The notes beneath the pieces are model-generated. The model had not been told where the DNA came from and made no database searches. It saw only the letters and a list, made by a program, of their open reading frames with translations. Shown here one piece after another: positions 8,060 to 16,891 of a DNA stretch of 21,641 bases. The translations under genes were made by a program, and so were the position numbers. The DNA lies in assembly GCA_030407315.1 (NCBI GenBank), contig JALQPE010003163.1:1-21641 (forward strand), written 5' to 3'. The DNA comes from Asparagopsis taxiformis. Taxonomy: Eukaryota; Rhodophyta; Florideophyceae; Bonnemaisoniales; Bonnemaisoniaceae. The stretch's first letter is position 1, and each line of letters begins with the position of its first letter.

Positions 8060-9463
8060 TATACGTGGGCCAGCGGGCCATGGACGCACGGTACGAAAAA
8101 TCGGGCCGATTACAGTGCGTTAATCCGGCCAAATCTCGGGACACGCGTGCCCCGAAAATTTCGTAATTTCGGCATGTCACGTGAGCCATCGTACGTCCCC
8201 GTGGACAACCGCTGACAACGAGTCGCATCGACCAACGAGGTCAACGCCAAACAGCTCGCGAGCTAACGGCAACGTGACGCCGGAAGGCGGAGAAACGACG
8301 TAGGACGGACGCGTCCCTGGCGAAGATGGCAACGGCCTCATTACGAAACTCCCCGCACGAAGCGGAACGAAGCTATACGTTAGCCGACGAATTAGACCAA
8401 CGGGTCTCAGCGCACGAAGCGCGCGAGTAAAGCGTGCGAACGACGAGCCAACGAGGCCGCGACGACGGACGGCGAACCGTATCGCCATCGTGAGGCACGA
8501 CGCCGAACGCGGTAGCCACGTACGGCAACCACGGAACGACACAACGGTGTCCTGCCACGCGGGCATAACGAACGACGCGCGAAAGCGAAAAGCCCGCCGG
8601 CCAGTCGAACGCACGTAACGAAACACGAATACGCAACGGCGTACAAGCTGGTAGCCAACGTAAACGGCACAGCTGAAGGCAACAAGCCGACGAAAAGTTG
8701 GCTCACGTAACAGCCTCAAACGCCCGCGGGCATGCGAAACGACTTCGTCAATCGCGTCCCCGTCGGGTTCGCAAGTCGAATGAACGGAATACGCAACGGC
8801 GTAGAGGGCGAGCATTACGTATGCCCAGGTGCACGTCGCACCACATAACGAATGAGCTAACGAAACGCTCCTCGGACGCCGCGGCGAACGACGCCACCAC
8901 GCGAAGCGGACTAGCGCAACGATTGCGCCACCGGCTAACGTGAAGCCGCGGGAACGTGAAGCGCGACGGCGCTAACGGTGTTAACGGCTATACGAAAAGC
9001 CAAGCCCGCCGGCAAAAACGTTGTCTACGGAACCGCGACGCACCACGACGCACTACCGCGTACACGCAACGGCGTGAACGTCAAGCCAACTCACGCGCGA
9101 GTCGGCCTGACGTTCGCGAATTTTCCGTCCAGCTCATCGGAGCAAATTAAAATTGGCACCGATGTGCTACGCGCTAAGGAGCTCGAATGCTCAACGAAAT
9201 TCGACACCCGACGGGGTTATCCGAACGAGAAACGACGGCGGAAACGATTTCCGAGTTAGTTACTAAATGATACGCACGCCAACGGGCTCTAAGATCGAGG
9301 TTAACGTACCACTCGCAGTGAAAAGCCGCCGCTACGCGCCGCCGCTTTGCCGAATAATTGCGTGTGTTACGAACCTGCCAACGGGCACGCGCCGCCGCGA
9401 ACTCGAAACACGGGCTACGTAAGCCTACGACACCCGACGGGGTAGACGCCACAACAAAAAAAT

Positions 9464-9477
9464 TGTGGGGAGGGGCT
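9464..9477 (+). other. Second internal PPT-like tract
   Basis: TGTGGGGAGGGGCT resembles the 3' tract TGTGGGGGTGGGGCT (12438-12452). It follows an A-run (9455-9462) and is followed by CCCTCCTC (about 9487-9494), which can pair with GGGGAGGG to form a hairpin with one wobble. It lies 150 bp beyond the end of the antisense ORF. It may be a central PPT or an RNA 3'-end structure. Confidence 0.4.
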
Positions 9478-9629
9478 TAACGCTAAACCCTCCTCTCCTG
9501 CAGACGACCTGCCAAACGCAAATTACGAAGCTCAACGGAGCCATGCGATTACGCAAAGAAACAAGACGAAGTTTACGAAGCAATACGATGCTAGAGCCGA
9601 CGTGGCCTACGAACTAACCTAGGAACGAC

Positions 9630-12002
9630 CTAGTAGCGACGAGAACGCTTGCCCGCAGGGTCATACGGACCAGGGCCTTCGCCGCGGCTATCGTGGCTGC
9701 GGCTGCGAGTGGGCTGAACGAAGCCCGGCGCGTACGGATCGACGGTCTGCGTGACCACGGGGGCTCGCTCGCGACGAGACGCGGGATCCCTAGCGTAAGG
9801 ATCCGCAGTCCCGTGACTGCGCGTATCCGAAGGGCGCGCCGGAGCGGGGTCGCGTGGCAGGTACGCCGCTGCGTGACCATACCCGACGGGGTCGCCGAAG
9901 CCGCCGCCACTCGCGTAACCGTACGGTTCATTACGAACGCCAACGGGCGGCGCGTAACTACGAGTCGCCGCGGCGAGACGCTCCGAAATCGCGCGTTCCG
10001 TTGCCAAGCGGGCAGTCAGGTCCAACGTCTGGGCCCTGAACTCTTCGGCTGCGCGAGCCACGGACGAGATGAGGGAACGGATAACCCAGCCGTCCGCACG
10101 AGGCGGAGCGGACATCGACGTACCGAGAAGCCGACGGGCATCCTCATCGGAGACGCGGTCGTCCAGGCTCACGAAGCGTGGCGCGCGTTCGGCCGGCGTG
10201 GCCACATTCGGACGACCGACCTGGGCAACGTTGCCCTGTTCCGTAGCCTCGCGTGGCACGACCTCTCGAGGTTCCGGCGCACGCGGCGCTTCGTTTTGAC
10301 GGCCACGACGGCCAGAACGTGTCCCTCGGGGGCGCTCGTTGCCCCCGAGGCCGCCGAAATAACCGGCACGATTGCCACGACGGCGTTCGGAACGGGAAGC
10401 GACCCGCGGCACGTAAGCCCCATCGCTACGAACGGAGACGAACTCCTGGTTATCGCCGCTTGCGTAATCGGGACGTATAACCCGATACTCCGGCCCCAAC
10501 GCAAGGGCGCCGCGAACCTCAGCCAACGCGCTGGTGACGGAGACAAACGTGTCGGAACCGTCCACCGGGATTGCACGAAGCATCTCGTAATCGGCCAGGA
10601 AGTCCAACGTGGACTCCGGCAGTAGGCACGCGCGCCCGAACACACGACGTTCCACGAACAGCGAGCACGCGAGCATCGCTGCGTGTTCGATGTCCACGGC
10701 CATGAGGAAACGTTCCTTCACGGGGGCAGGCGCGTCCTTCACGGCATCGGTGAAATAATGTACCACGCGTGGTAATAACGTGGACGACCCACGGGGGTAC
10801 GGAAACTCCTCGACTACTTCCGGCAACGGCGGGAAGTAGAGCTCGCTCGGGACGACCCACGGAGCTGACGCGTGCGACACACGATAGTCGTCCGCGTTCA
10901 CGTGGCGGAGAGCGAAGTGGTCATCGTACGACACGACGCTTTTGGAGATGACGCTCAACGAAAGAGCAGTCTTCCATTCGGCACGTTGCCTTTCGGAAAG
11001 TGTCCGCGGACATACGAATACGGACGCCACCGAGATGAACGGCGGTTCCTCGGGCGTCCCCTTCCATAAGTATGCGTCCATACGGTCGACGTAGATCGCG
11101 TCGTTGACGTCACGCAACCACGAGCGGTCGCAACGTATCGACGCCGGGATCTGGTAACGTTCCGATCCCGGCGGCCCGTTGGCGAAACGACGCCCGGCTG
11201 CTCGCCCCCACGTATCTTCGGCGGAACGCATATAGTCGACGACCGCGCGGGCGTCCAGACGATCTCTGGCCAACGTGGCGAGATCGTCATCCGTGATACC
11301 CACGCGGGGCAACGCAGCCCACGCGTGGGTCAGGACGCCTACGTTTAGCGCCGCACCGCCACGTGAGGCGGTGCCGACTGTCCCAACGGGGTCACCACCC
11401 TCCGGCGAGGGGTCCTGGCGAGGAGAACGCGGCGAGCCATCACGACGAGGCACGCCCGTGCGGGCCGCCGCCACAGCACGACGCGAACGAGCGGCCGCTG
11501 CCATCGCGGCTACACCCATCGAAGGGGCCGCGGCATCCGGAATGATGGGTGACGAATTCCCCGAGTCGGACGCCGTTGCGTCATCATCACGTGGGGCGAC
11601 GGCCCTAGCAGCCTCGGCAGGCGTCACGGAAGCCACCAGGCGAGACGGAGCCATGGGGCGAGACGAAGAGGCGACGGCCTGCGAAGCAACGGCTTCTCCC
11701 GCCCTCACGGATGGGGCGGGCGCGACGGACGCTTCCGTCGCTGGCGGCGCACCGGCCCCGACGAGGGAGGGAGCGCCCTGCGAAGGGGTTCTCGCTCCAC
11801 CTCCAGCAGAGCCGGCGGGCCGCGGGGTGTTAGCATCGGTACTGCGAGTCGTAACCATCGTGGTTACGCTGTACACGATAATTACGACGAGTGCAACGAG
11901 CACGACGACGAGAGCCACGCGGGCTAAACGGAACAAGAGAACGAAAGGAACGGAGGTAGTAGTACCCAGCGGGGGAAGAGGATAAGGGGGAACGAAAGGC
12001 AA
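9630..12002 (-). CDS. Antisense ORF of unknown function inside the retrotransposon
   Basis: This is the longest uninterrupted frame in the window: 790 codons from the TTG at 12002, open up to 12053. The first in-frame ATG is at 11858 and gives 742 residues. I do not recognise the family. Numbered from 12002, residues 29-44 are very hydrophobic but lie upstream of the ATG. Residues 50-215 are Ala/Pro/Ser-rich and probably disordered. Residues 220-515 look globular, with many aromatics and helices (for example YVDRMDAYLW and EWKTALSLSVI). Residues 536-570 are Arg/Gly-rich, 640-680 a likely coiled coil, and 682-790 a Tyr/Pro/Arg-rich tail ending KRSRRY. No Cys-His knuckle or enzyme motif is visible. 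Extra ORFs between pol and the 3' LTR, some antisense, are known in plant Tat/Ogre Ty3 elements; kinship with those is unproven. A Gag-like or RNA-binding role is a guess from layout only. Confidence 0.8.
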   Translation of the reverse strand: MPFVPPYPLPPLGTTTSVPFVLLFRLARVALVVVLVALVVIIVYSVTTMVTTRSTDANTPRPAGSAGGGARTPSQGAPSLVGAGAPPATEASVAPAPSVRAGEAVASQAVASSSRPMAPSRLVASVTPAEAARAVAPRDDDATASDSGNSSPIIPDAAAPSMGVAAMAAAARSRRAVAAARTGVPRRDGSPRSPRQDPSPEGGDPVGTVGTASRGGAALNVGVLTHAWAALPRVGITDDDLATLARDRLDARAVVDYMRSAEDTWGRAAGRRFANGPPGSERYQIPASIRCDRSWLRDVNDAIYVDRMDAYLWKGTPEEPPFISVASVFVCPRTLSERQRAEWKTALSLSVISKSVVSYDDHFALRHVNADDYRVSHASAPWVVPSELYFPPLPEVVEEFPYPRGSSTLLPRVVHYFTDAVKDAPAPVKERFLMAVDIEHAAMLACSLFVERRVFGRACLLPESTLDFLADYEMLRAIPVDGSDTFVSVTSALAEVRGALALGPEYRVIRPDYASGDNQEFVSVRSDGAYVPRVASRSERRRGNRAGYFGGLGGNERPRGTRSGRRGRQNEAPRAPEPREVVPREATEQGNVAQVGRPNVATPAERAPRFVSLDDRVSDEDARRLLGTSMSAPPRADGWVIRSLISSVARAAEEFRAQTLDLTARLATERAISERLAAATRSYAPPVGVRNEPYGYASGGGFGDPVGYGHAAAYLPRDPAPARPSDTRSHGTADPYARDPASRRERAPVVTQTVDPYAPGFVQPTRSRSHDSRGEGPGPYDPAGKRSRRY

Positions 12003-12065
12003 CGGCCTGGATGACGATGGTGAGAGGAAGGGTGAGCGACGATCGCTATCACGTTAAGCCGCCGC

Positions 12066-12073
12066 TTAAATAT
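12066..12073 (-). promoter_or_regulatory. TATA-like site upstream of the antisense ORF
   Basis: ATATTTAA on the minus strand is the only AT-rich octamer in this GC-rich stretch. It lies about 65 bases upstream of the TTG at 12002 and about 210 upstream of the first ATG (11858). This fits an antisense promoter, but position and composition are the only evidence. Confidence 0.3.
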
Positions 12074-12440
12074 CCTTCGGACGACCGTTGTCGACATGCC
12101 CGCTGGCAGATTCACGAAAAGGCCGCGGCCTGCGCTCGTATCGCGCTGAATTGAAGCACACCCGCGTGGTGGAATTGGACACTGCATCCGTTGCAGGAAA
12201 ACGCCTAAGCGAGGCATTGACGTACGACGCCAACGGGCGGGCCGCGATGATTACGAAAGAGCCGGAGCGCACGCGCGCGCTCCGGCGCCGTGGCGATTCG
12301 ATCAGCCAACCGGGCCATGTACGTTTCAACGAGATTTTTCGGGACAACTGCCACGTCCGCAGTTGTACCCGAAAAGGCGCCACGGCCCCGTGTCTCAGGC
12401 GCGTCCTGACGGGCCTCGCGTGGCCGGGACGTCCACGTGT
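12074..12440 (+). other. 3' untranslated region with two strong hairpins
   Basis: No gene is seen. GCCGGAGCGC (12261-12270) pairs perfectly with GCGCTCCGGC (12277-12286). TTTTCGGGACAACTGC (12336-12351) pairs with GCAGTTGT-A-CCCGAAAA (12359-12375), 16 pairs with a single bulged A and a 7-nt loop. The second copy of the 17-bp box GTGGCCGGGACGTCCAC is at 12419-12435. A frame running from 12088 into the LTR has no protein-like features. Confidence 0.55.
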
Positions 12441-12450
12441 GGGGGTGGGG
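12441..12450 (+). other. 3' polypurine tract
   Basis: GGGGGTGGGG lies three bases before the 3' LTR start TGTAGTA (12454). This is the expected place for plus-strand priming. The tract has one T, so it is not pure purine. Confidence 0.75.
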
Positions 12451-12453
12451 CTG

Positions 12454-13112
12454 TGTAGTATACGTGGCAATTCCGAAATTGCAAATATTTACGTTTTCCG
12501 CGGAATTCGAATTTCGGCGGATACGACCGGCGACAGCAATGAACGAACATTGCTGGCGCATGCGCGCGCGCAACCTGCACACGTGTGCAACGAACGTATT
12601 GGCAACGGCCAACGGACCAACGGGTCCCTACGTGTGACCCACAAGGTCCTTTCCCATTCGGGGACGTTACGAGCAGTGTTTACACTGTAAAGCGATGCCA
12701 TCGTGGCCATATAGGTATTGGCATCGTGCCGGGAGGGAAAGGGGACAAGACAACGATCGAGCAACGGCTCTAGTCTACGACTGACTTCTACGTTTACGTT
12801 TACGTTTTGCCTAACGAGGCTTCGTCTCCGTCGAGCTGCGTACTCCCTACCCATCGCCGCACGTAAGGCTGATTGCGTGTAGTGCCTCCGGGCTTGGTCG
12901 AGAGCGCCTCCGGTGACGTACCACCTCGTGTGCTAACGTAATCCTCGCGTGGATTGTTGCGTCGTGACGCTCGTGTCTACTCGCTAACCACTCTACCTTC
13001 CTACCTAACAATACAGTCAAAACACCAGCGGGTGGACTGCTCGTTTCGTTTCGTTAAGGACAGCGTGTCCGTGGCTCGTACCAGCTACTTCTAGAACTAA
13101 CGTGGTTCCACA
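12454..13112 (+). repeat. 3' LTR
   Basis: This 659-bp LTR runs from TGTAGTA to CCACA, bounded by TG and CA as usual. It matches the 5' LTR except for about three substitutions and four one-base indels. The boundary with flanking DNA is at CACGGTT: the similarity to the 5' copy ends at 13112, where the 5' copy goes on into its PBS. The next five bases are CGGTT, the candidate target-site duplication, whose partner lies outside the window. Confidence 0.95.
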
Positions 13113-13989
13113 CGGTTGAAGGCCCGAGAGGAAGGGTTTAGGAAAGTGAGGAGAAAGAGGGGAGGGGGTGGTGTCTGTTCTGGCGTGGTGAGTGGGGATG
13201 TTGTAGGACCAGCCGGGGGGCGATCGCTAAGGGAGTTCTAGAATTGCAGCCGTGTCAGGGCGAGGTGAACCGTAACGCGCTGGTTGAACTTGCGTTTCGC
13301 GCGTCGCTCGGTCGCGCTGGCGAACGGGTGGTACAACGGCGGAACGCGTAGGGAACGATCGCAACACGGTATTCGCGGGCCGGCGCAAGCCGTGATCTCA
13401 GGGAGAGATCACCGAGTAAACTCGAGCACAACGCGATCCACACAGGGGTCGTAAATCCCTGGCCTAGTGGCGTGCGACGCAACGCGCGCTATCGCGGTGC
13501 GACGCGGTTCGACGATCGGTTTATGCGCAGCGCGCACGCGAACGGCGATCGTGAGCAACCCGCACGCAACGTTGTAACGCAATCGGTCCTCGCGATTCGC
13601 TAAACGCTTTAACTCGTAGCTGCGAAGATGCTGACTGTTTATTGGTAAAGTGCGAAGCAGAACGACCATTAATAGCTAACTACTCAGGACAGGTTGTCCT
13701 TGCGCGGCCGGCCGGCGGCCGCTCGCTCGCACGCAAAAGGGAAATATTTGGGAAAAAGACTTTCGTCATAAAAAACCCAAAAAAGGGGAAATAAAGGGAA
13801 ATTCGTAGAAGGCGCTACACGTGGCGCCGGGCTAGCAATCGCACGCGTTCGCGCAGGCGCGCCGTGACACGTAATTGTATCGCCACGCGTACGCTCGCTT
13901 ACTAAACTAACTCAGCGCGGATGCACGCGGACTCAACGCGACGCATCGCTCCGACCCGCGCGCGCACTCGCGACATAAATTGCATCACA
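13113..13989. other. GC-rich flank, no gene recognised
   Basis: I see no gene. It begins with a purine-rich tract (13141-13168, one T), followed by TGGTGTCTG. It ends with GCATCACA just before the truncated LTR at 13990. A purine tract, then TG, then ...CA about 0.8 kb later would fit a solo LTR of another family, but there is no second copy in the window to test this. An A-rich island (13736-13804) interrupts the GC-rich sequence. Confidence 0.4.
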
Positions 13990-14281
13990 GCTTCGTCTCC
14001 GTCGAGCTGCGTACTCCCTGCCCATTGCCACACGTGAGGCTGATCGCGTGTCGTGCCTACGGGTTTGGTTGAGAGCGCCTCCGGTGAGGTGCCACCTCGT
14101 CCGTTGACGTAATCCTCGCGTGGATCGTTCGTCGTGACGCCCGTGTCTACCTGCTAACCTATTCTCTACCTTATCCTTTCTACTTCGCTACCAATACAGT
14201 CAAACACCAGCGGGTGGCACTGTTTCGTTGTTCGTTCGTTAAAGGACAGCGGTCCGTAGCTCGTACCAGCTACTCTAGAAC
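13990..14281 (+). repeat. Truncated diverged LTR, plus orientation
   Basis: This matches the 3' part of the LTR from position 367 of the 5' LTR (GCTTCGTCTCCG) to CTCTAGAAC. It lacks the first ~366 bp and the last ~15 bp. It carries subfamily variants such as GCCTACGGGTTTGG and CACACGTGAGGC, shared with the inverted copy at 14343-15006 and not with the main element's LTRs. It therefore comes from a sister lineage. Confidence 0.88.
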
Positions 14282-14342
14282 GTAAAACCACAACCTCGTT
14301 GGTTTTCGTTTGGCTGGTAGCAACTTCTAGGTTGAAGACCAG
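14282..14342 (-). repeat. Leader and PBS of diverged sister element, inverted
   Basis: The reverse complement matches the main element's region just after the LTR (658 to about 723), including AACCTAGAAGTTGCTA and CCAACGAGGTTG. The PBS reads TGGTCTTCAACC (14341-14330), different from the main element's. It joins directly to the plus-oriented LTR fragment. Confidence 0.8.
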
Positions 14343-15006
14343 TGTGGTAGTTAGTTCTAGAGTAGCTGGTACGAGCCAGTGGACACGCTGTCCTCCGAAC
14401 GAAACGAACGAACAGTGCCACCCGCTGGTTCTTGACTGTATTTTGGTAGCAAAGAAGAGGATAGGGTAGATTAGATTAGCGAGTAGGCACGGCGTCACGA
14501 CGAAACTTTCCACGCGTGGTTCACGTTCGCTAAACGATGTGGCACGTCACCGGAGGCGCTCTCAACCAAACCCGTAGGCACGACACGCGATCAGCCTCAC
14601 GTGTGGCAATGGCAGGGAGTACGCAGCTTGGCGGAGACGAAGCCTCGTTAGGCGTTAACATAAACGTAAAACGTAGAAGGCAGTCGTAGACTAGAGCACG
14701 TTGCCCGATCGATGCTTGTCCCTTTCCCTCCCGACACGATGCCAATACCTATTTAGCCACGATGGCATCGCATTACAGTGTAAACACTGTTCGTAACGTC
14801 CCCGAATGGGAAGGACCTTGTGGGTCGCACATGTGGACCCACTGCCGTTTGGCCGCGTGCCAGTTCGTTCGCTGCACACGTGTGCCGGTTGCGCGCGCAT
14901 GGCCAGCAATTCTCGTACATTGCTGTCGCCGGTCGTGTCCGACGAAATTCGAATTCCGCGGAAATCATAAATATTTGCCATTTTCGAATTGGCCACGTTT
15001 ACTACA
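14343..15006 (-). repeat. Full-length diverged LTR, minus orientation
   Basis: On the minus strand this runs from TGTAGTA (ending at 15006) to CCACA (14347-14343), about 664 bp. It aligns along its whole length with the main element's LTR, with many substitutions. It still carries its leader on the inner side, so it is a 5' LTR, not a solo LTR. Outer flank: GGATG. Confidence 0.9.
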
Positions 15007-15119
15007 GGATGCACCGGAATCGATAATGAACGTACTACTGCTGTCCGATTAGTCGTCTGATGCCGCATTCAGGTACATCTTCCGGGCAATTCCAATCGAT
15101 TCGACAATTTTATCTATTG

Positions 15120-15880
15120 CTATCGTGTGATTTGATGCTGTTTGCCTTGCTCTCGTTTACCGTTGCGTTTAGCGGTAGGTCGTGCATTGTGATTTGTTTC
15201 ATCTTTGATAGAGGATAGTATTTTGCCGAGCTGCATCAGCTGGTCGATTTCATTGGCGTGGATCAATGGCTAGGAGTCCAATTCGGCGTTGACGAGAGTT
15301 GTTGGGGTATGCATTTCTTCCATATGTGTTGCGTCTGTAGGATGCTGTGTCTGGAGAGAATTATATGGTCTTGGTTTCTGGCTTATTTCCTCAACTTCCT
15401 CTAGTCGGTCTTGAAGTTCCATGATTGTGGCTGGTATTCTGGCTATCCTCATTTGGCGTGGTATTTCATGGTAGTGGGATGATCTGAGAGACTATCGAGA
15501 GTGAATCTAATTGTGATTGTTTCGTTCTGGGTGTCGGGATATGAGCAGCCAGCATGCGTTTACGAAGCACGCGGTGTCGGGTAATGAATTCCTTGATTGT
15601 GGTGTCTGCTGACAATGTGAGGTTCTTGTCTTTGCGTTCGAGGTTCCGCTGTTCGTGCTCGGACGAGGTTTTGAGGGTATCGTGACGGCTTGAACTATGA
15701 TTGCTGGTGACTCAGCGAAAATTTCGGGATCAATGCGGTAGGCGATCTGGTCGTAATGCTCGACATTATTTTTTGCCGAGTGGCTACTGATTCCTATTGT
15801 ATTATTTGACTTGCCCTGCTGTAAATTCGAGTGTGAGACGGAAGTTGGGTTCGATGATATTTTCTAGGTCCATTATAATA
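15120..15880 (-). pseudogene. Degraded unrecognised ORF
   Basis: Three minus-strand stretches with protein-like composition follow one another in different frames, with shifts near 15690 and 15465, one in-frame TAG (15272-15270) and a final TAG at 15122-15120. Readable parts include DQIAYRIDPEIFAESPAI, then DTTIKEFITRHRVLRKRM, then IMELQDRLEEVEEISQKP, ending in a Lys/Arg-rich tail. It looks helical with a basic end. I do not recognise a family; a retroelement ORF or a host gene with the same indel problem as its neighbours are both possible. Confidence 0.4.
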
Positions 15881-16891
15881 ACTGATCTTCGAGGGTGCGT
15901 CGCTAGCGTGGGTAGTTCGTTTTGTTGAGTTCAGGAAGGTGCTCGGGAAAGGTCCAGTTATCTTTGGTTCCATAGGCGCCTTGCGGGCAGGAAAGGTTGG
16001 AGGTGTGCTGTCCATGGTGGTACGATCGTGGTAGTCTTCTAGTTTGCGTAGCGTCACAGTTCAGACAAAAAGGGGATGTTTGGCGATAGTGTAACGGCGG
16101 GCCCGGGCGGCGGTAGTGTGGTGGTGAATTTTGGTTGTTGTTTGGGTGCGGGGCGGAGCAGAGGCTCAACGCGGTGGTATGGCGGAGCGAAGGTCTACCG
16201 GCCTTCGATTGGGACTTGGTTTGTTGTAGCTTTTCGGAGTGTTACTGGGCTCATAACCTTATAGTGCCGTAACTCTGTCTATTGTTCGCTCTCTCCTGAT
16301 CTCTCTATTATGTATGTCTTGGTATCTCTCGTGATACCGGCAGTGTCGTGTCGTGGACAGTCTGTCTGTGTCTGCGTACTGGCACAGTGAGTGTAGTGGC
16401 AAAAACGATGACAGAAATGGAGACCTAGAACCGAAAATATGTAAATTTTCTAATTTAGCGATTTGTGGAATTTTTAATATGAATTCCACAATTTCTCAAA
16501 TCTCTCGGTAACGTGTTGGTGTGTTGGACTTTGATGACTTTGGCGGAGTGTTGGGGTGGGTGGAGGTGGGAATGTGCCAGAATATATTCATTTGTCGTGT
16601 CTGCAGGTTTGGCATGATATTGCAGGCTACGGGGGCAACGGTTACTATTCCGAAACCGTCTACTGTGCAGAATTGGGCTAACCAGTAATATTGGAAGGGT
16701 TACTGCCTTTCCCCACTTTACCAAGCGACATTGATTTGAACTCGACTACTTATCTCCTCTTATGGGCTCCAATCTGGTGAAGCAATCAACAGCTTATCTC
16801 CGGTTACACCCTCTTTTTCTCTTTCAATTCAAGGGCTTTGAAATTTACTCAAGCAGAATCAAGCAGGTTGTTTCGGTTGGCCCTGACTCCA
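15881..16891. other. No gene recognised
   Basis: Several minus-strand frames of 60-90 codons occur (for example around 15903-16169, which contains CLNC), but none shows a family pattern or clean boundaries. Part may be the upstream portion of the degraded ORF at 15120-15880. No repeat or RNA gene was found by eye. Confidence 0.4.

Larger units (their letters stand above)
7685..9629 (+). other. Untranslated spacer between pol and the antisense ORF
   Basis: I see no convincing gene here; short frames on both strands have no protein-like pattern. The plus strand is dominated by ACG-containing words. In 8221-8400 I counted by eye about 15 ACG against 4 CGT, so the sense-strand bias of the coding part continues outside it. 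Short dispersed repeats occur: GAATACGCAACGGCGTA at 8627-8643 and 8787-8803, ACGCAACGGCGT again near 9064, and CACCCGACGGGGT near 9205 and 9430. Two purine-rich tracts and an 18-bp palindrome are listed separately. It could be the sense 3' UTR and also the 3' end of the antisense transcript. Confidence 0.6.
1..13112 (+). mobile_element. Ty3/Gypsy chromovirus LTR retrotransposon with antisense extra ORF
   Basis: The order is LTR, PBS, gag with a CCHC knuckle, aspartic protease, reverse transcriptase, RNase H, integrase with HHCC and D,D35E motifs, chromodomain, spacer, antisense ORF, polypurine tract, LTR. Integrase lying after RNase H defines Ty3/Gypsy, and the C-terminal chromodomain defines the chromovirus branch. 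At about 13.1 kb it is roughly twice the usual chromovirus length, because about 4.8 kb lies between pol and the 3' LTR. The LTRs are nearly identical, so the insertion is recent. The left edge of the window coincides with the start of the 5' LTR, so the 5' target-site duplication cannot be seen; the 3' flank begins CGGTT. Pol is read in several frames, so this copy as written is not autonomous unless the frame breaks are assembly errors. Confidence 0.95.

Noticed and set aside
8177..8815. A 212-codon minus-strand frame in the spacer
   Set aside because: Arg/Ser/Val-rich composition follows from the ACG-rich plus strand; internal repeats are DNA-level; no domain pattern.
9693..10625. A 310-codon plus-strand frame opposite the antisense ORF
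   Set aside because: Arg/Thr-rich low-quality composition; best explained as the complement of the more protein-like minus-strand frame.
12088..12690. A 200-codon plus-strand frame running through the 3' UTR into the 3' LTR
   Set aside because: It crosses the PPT and LTR boundary, its second half is only LTR sequence, and composition is not protein-like; stop codons are rare here because the DNA is CG-rich.
13708..13863. Adjacent FseI-, NotI- and AscI-like sites, as a vector polylinker
   Set aside because: The whole stretch is CG-rich, no vector backbone is visible, and such 8-mers are expected in this composition.
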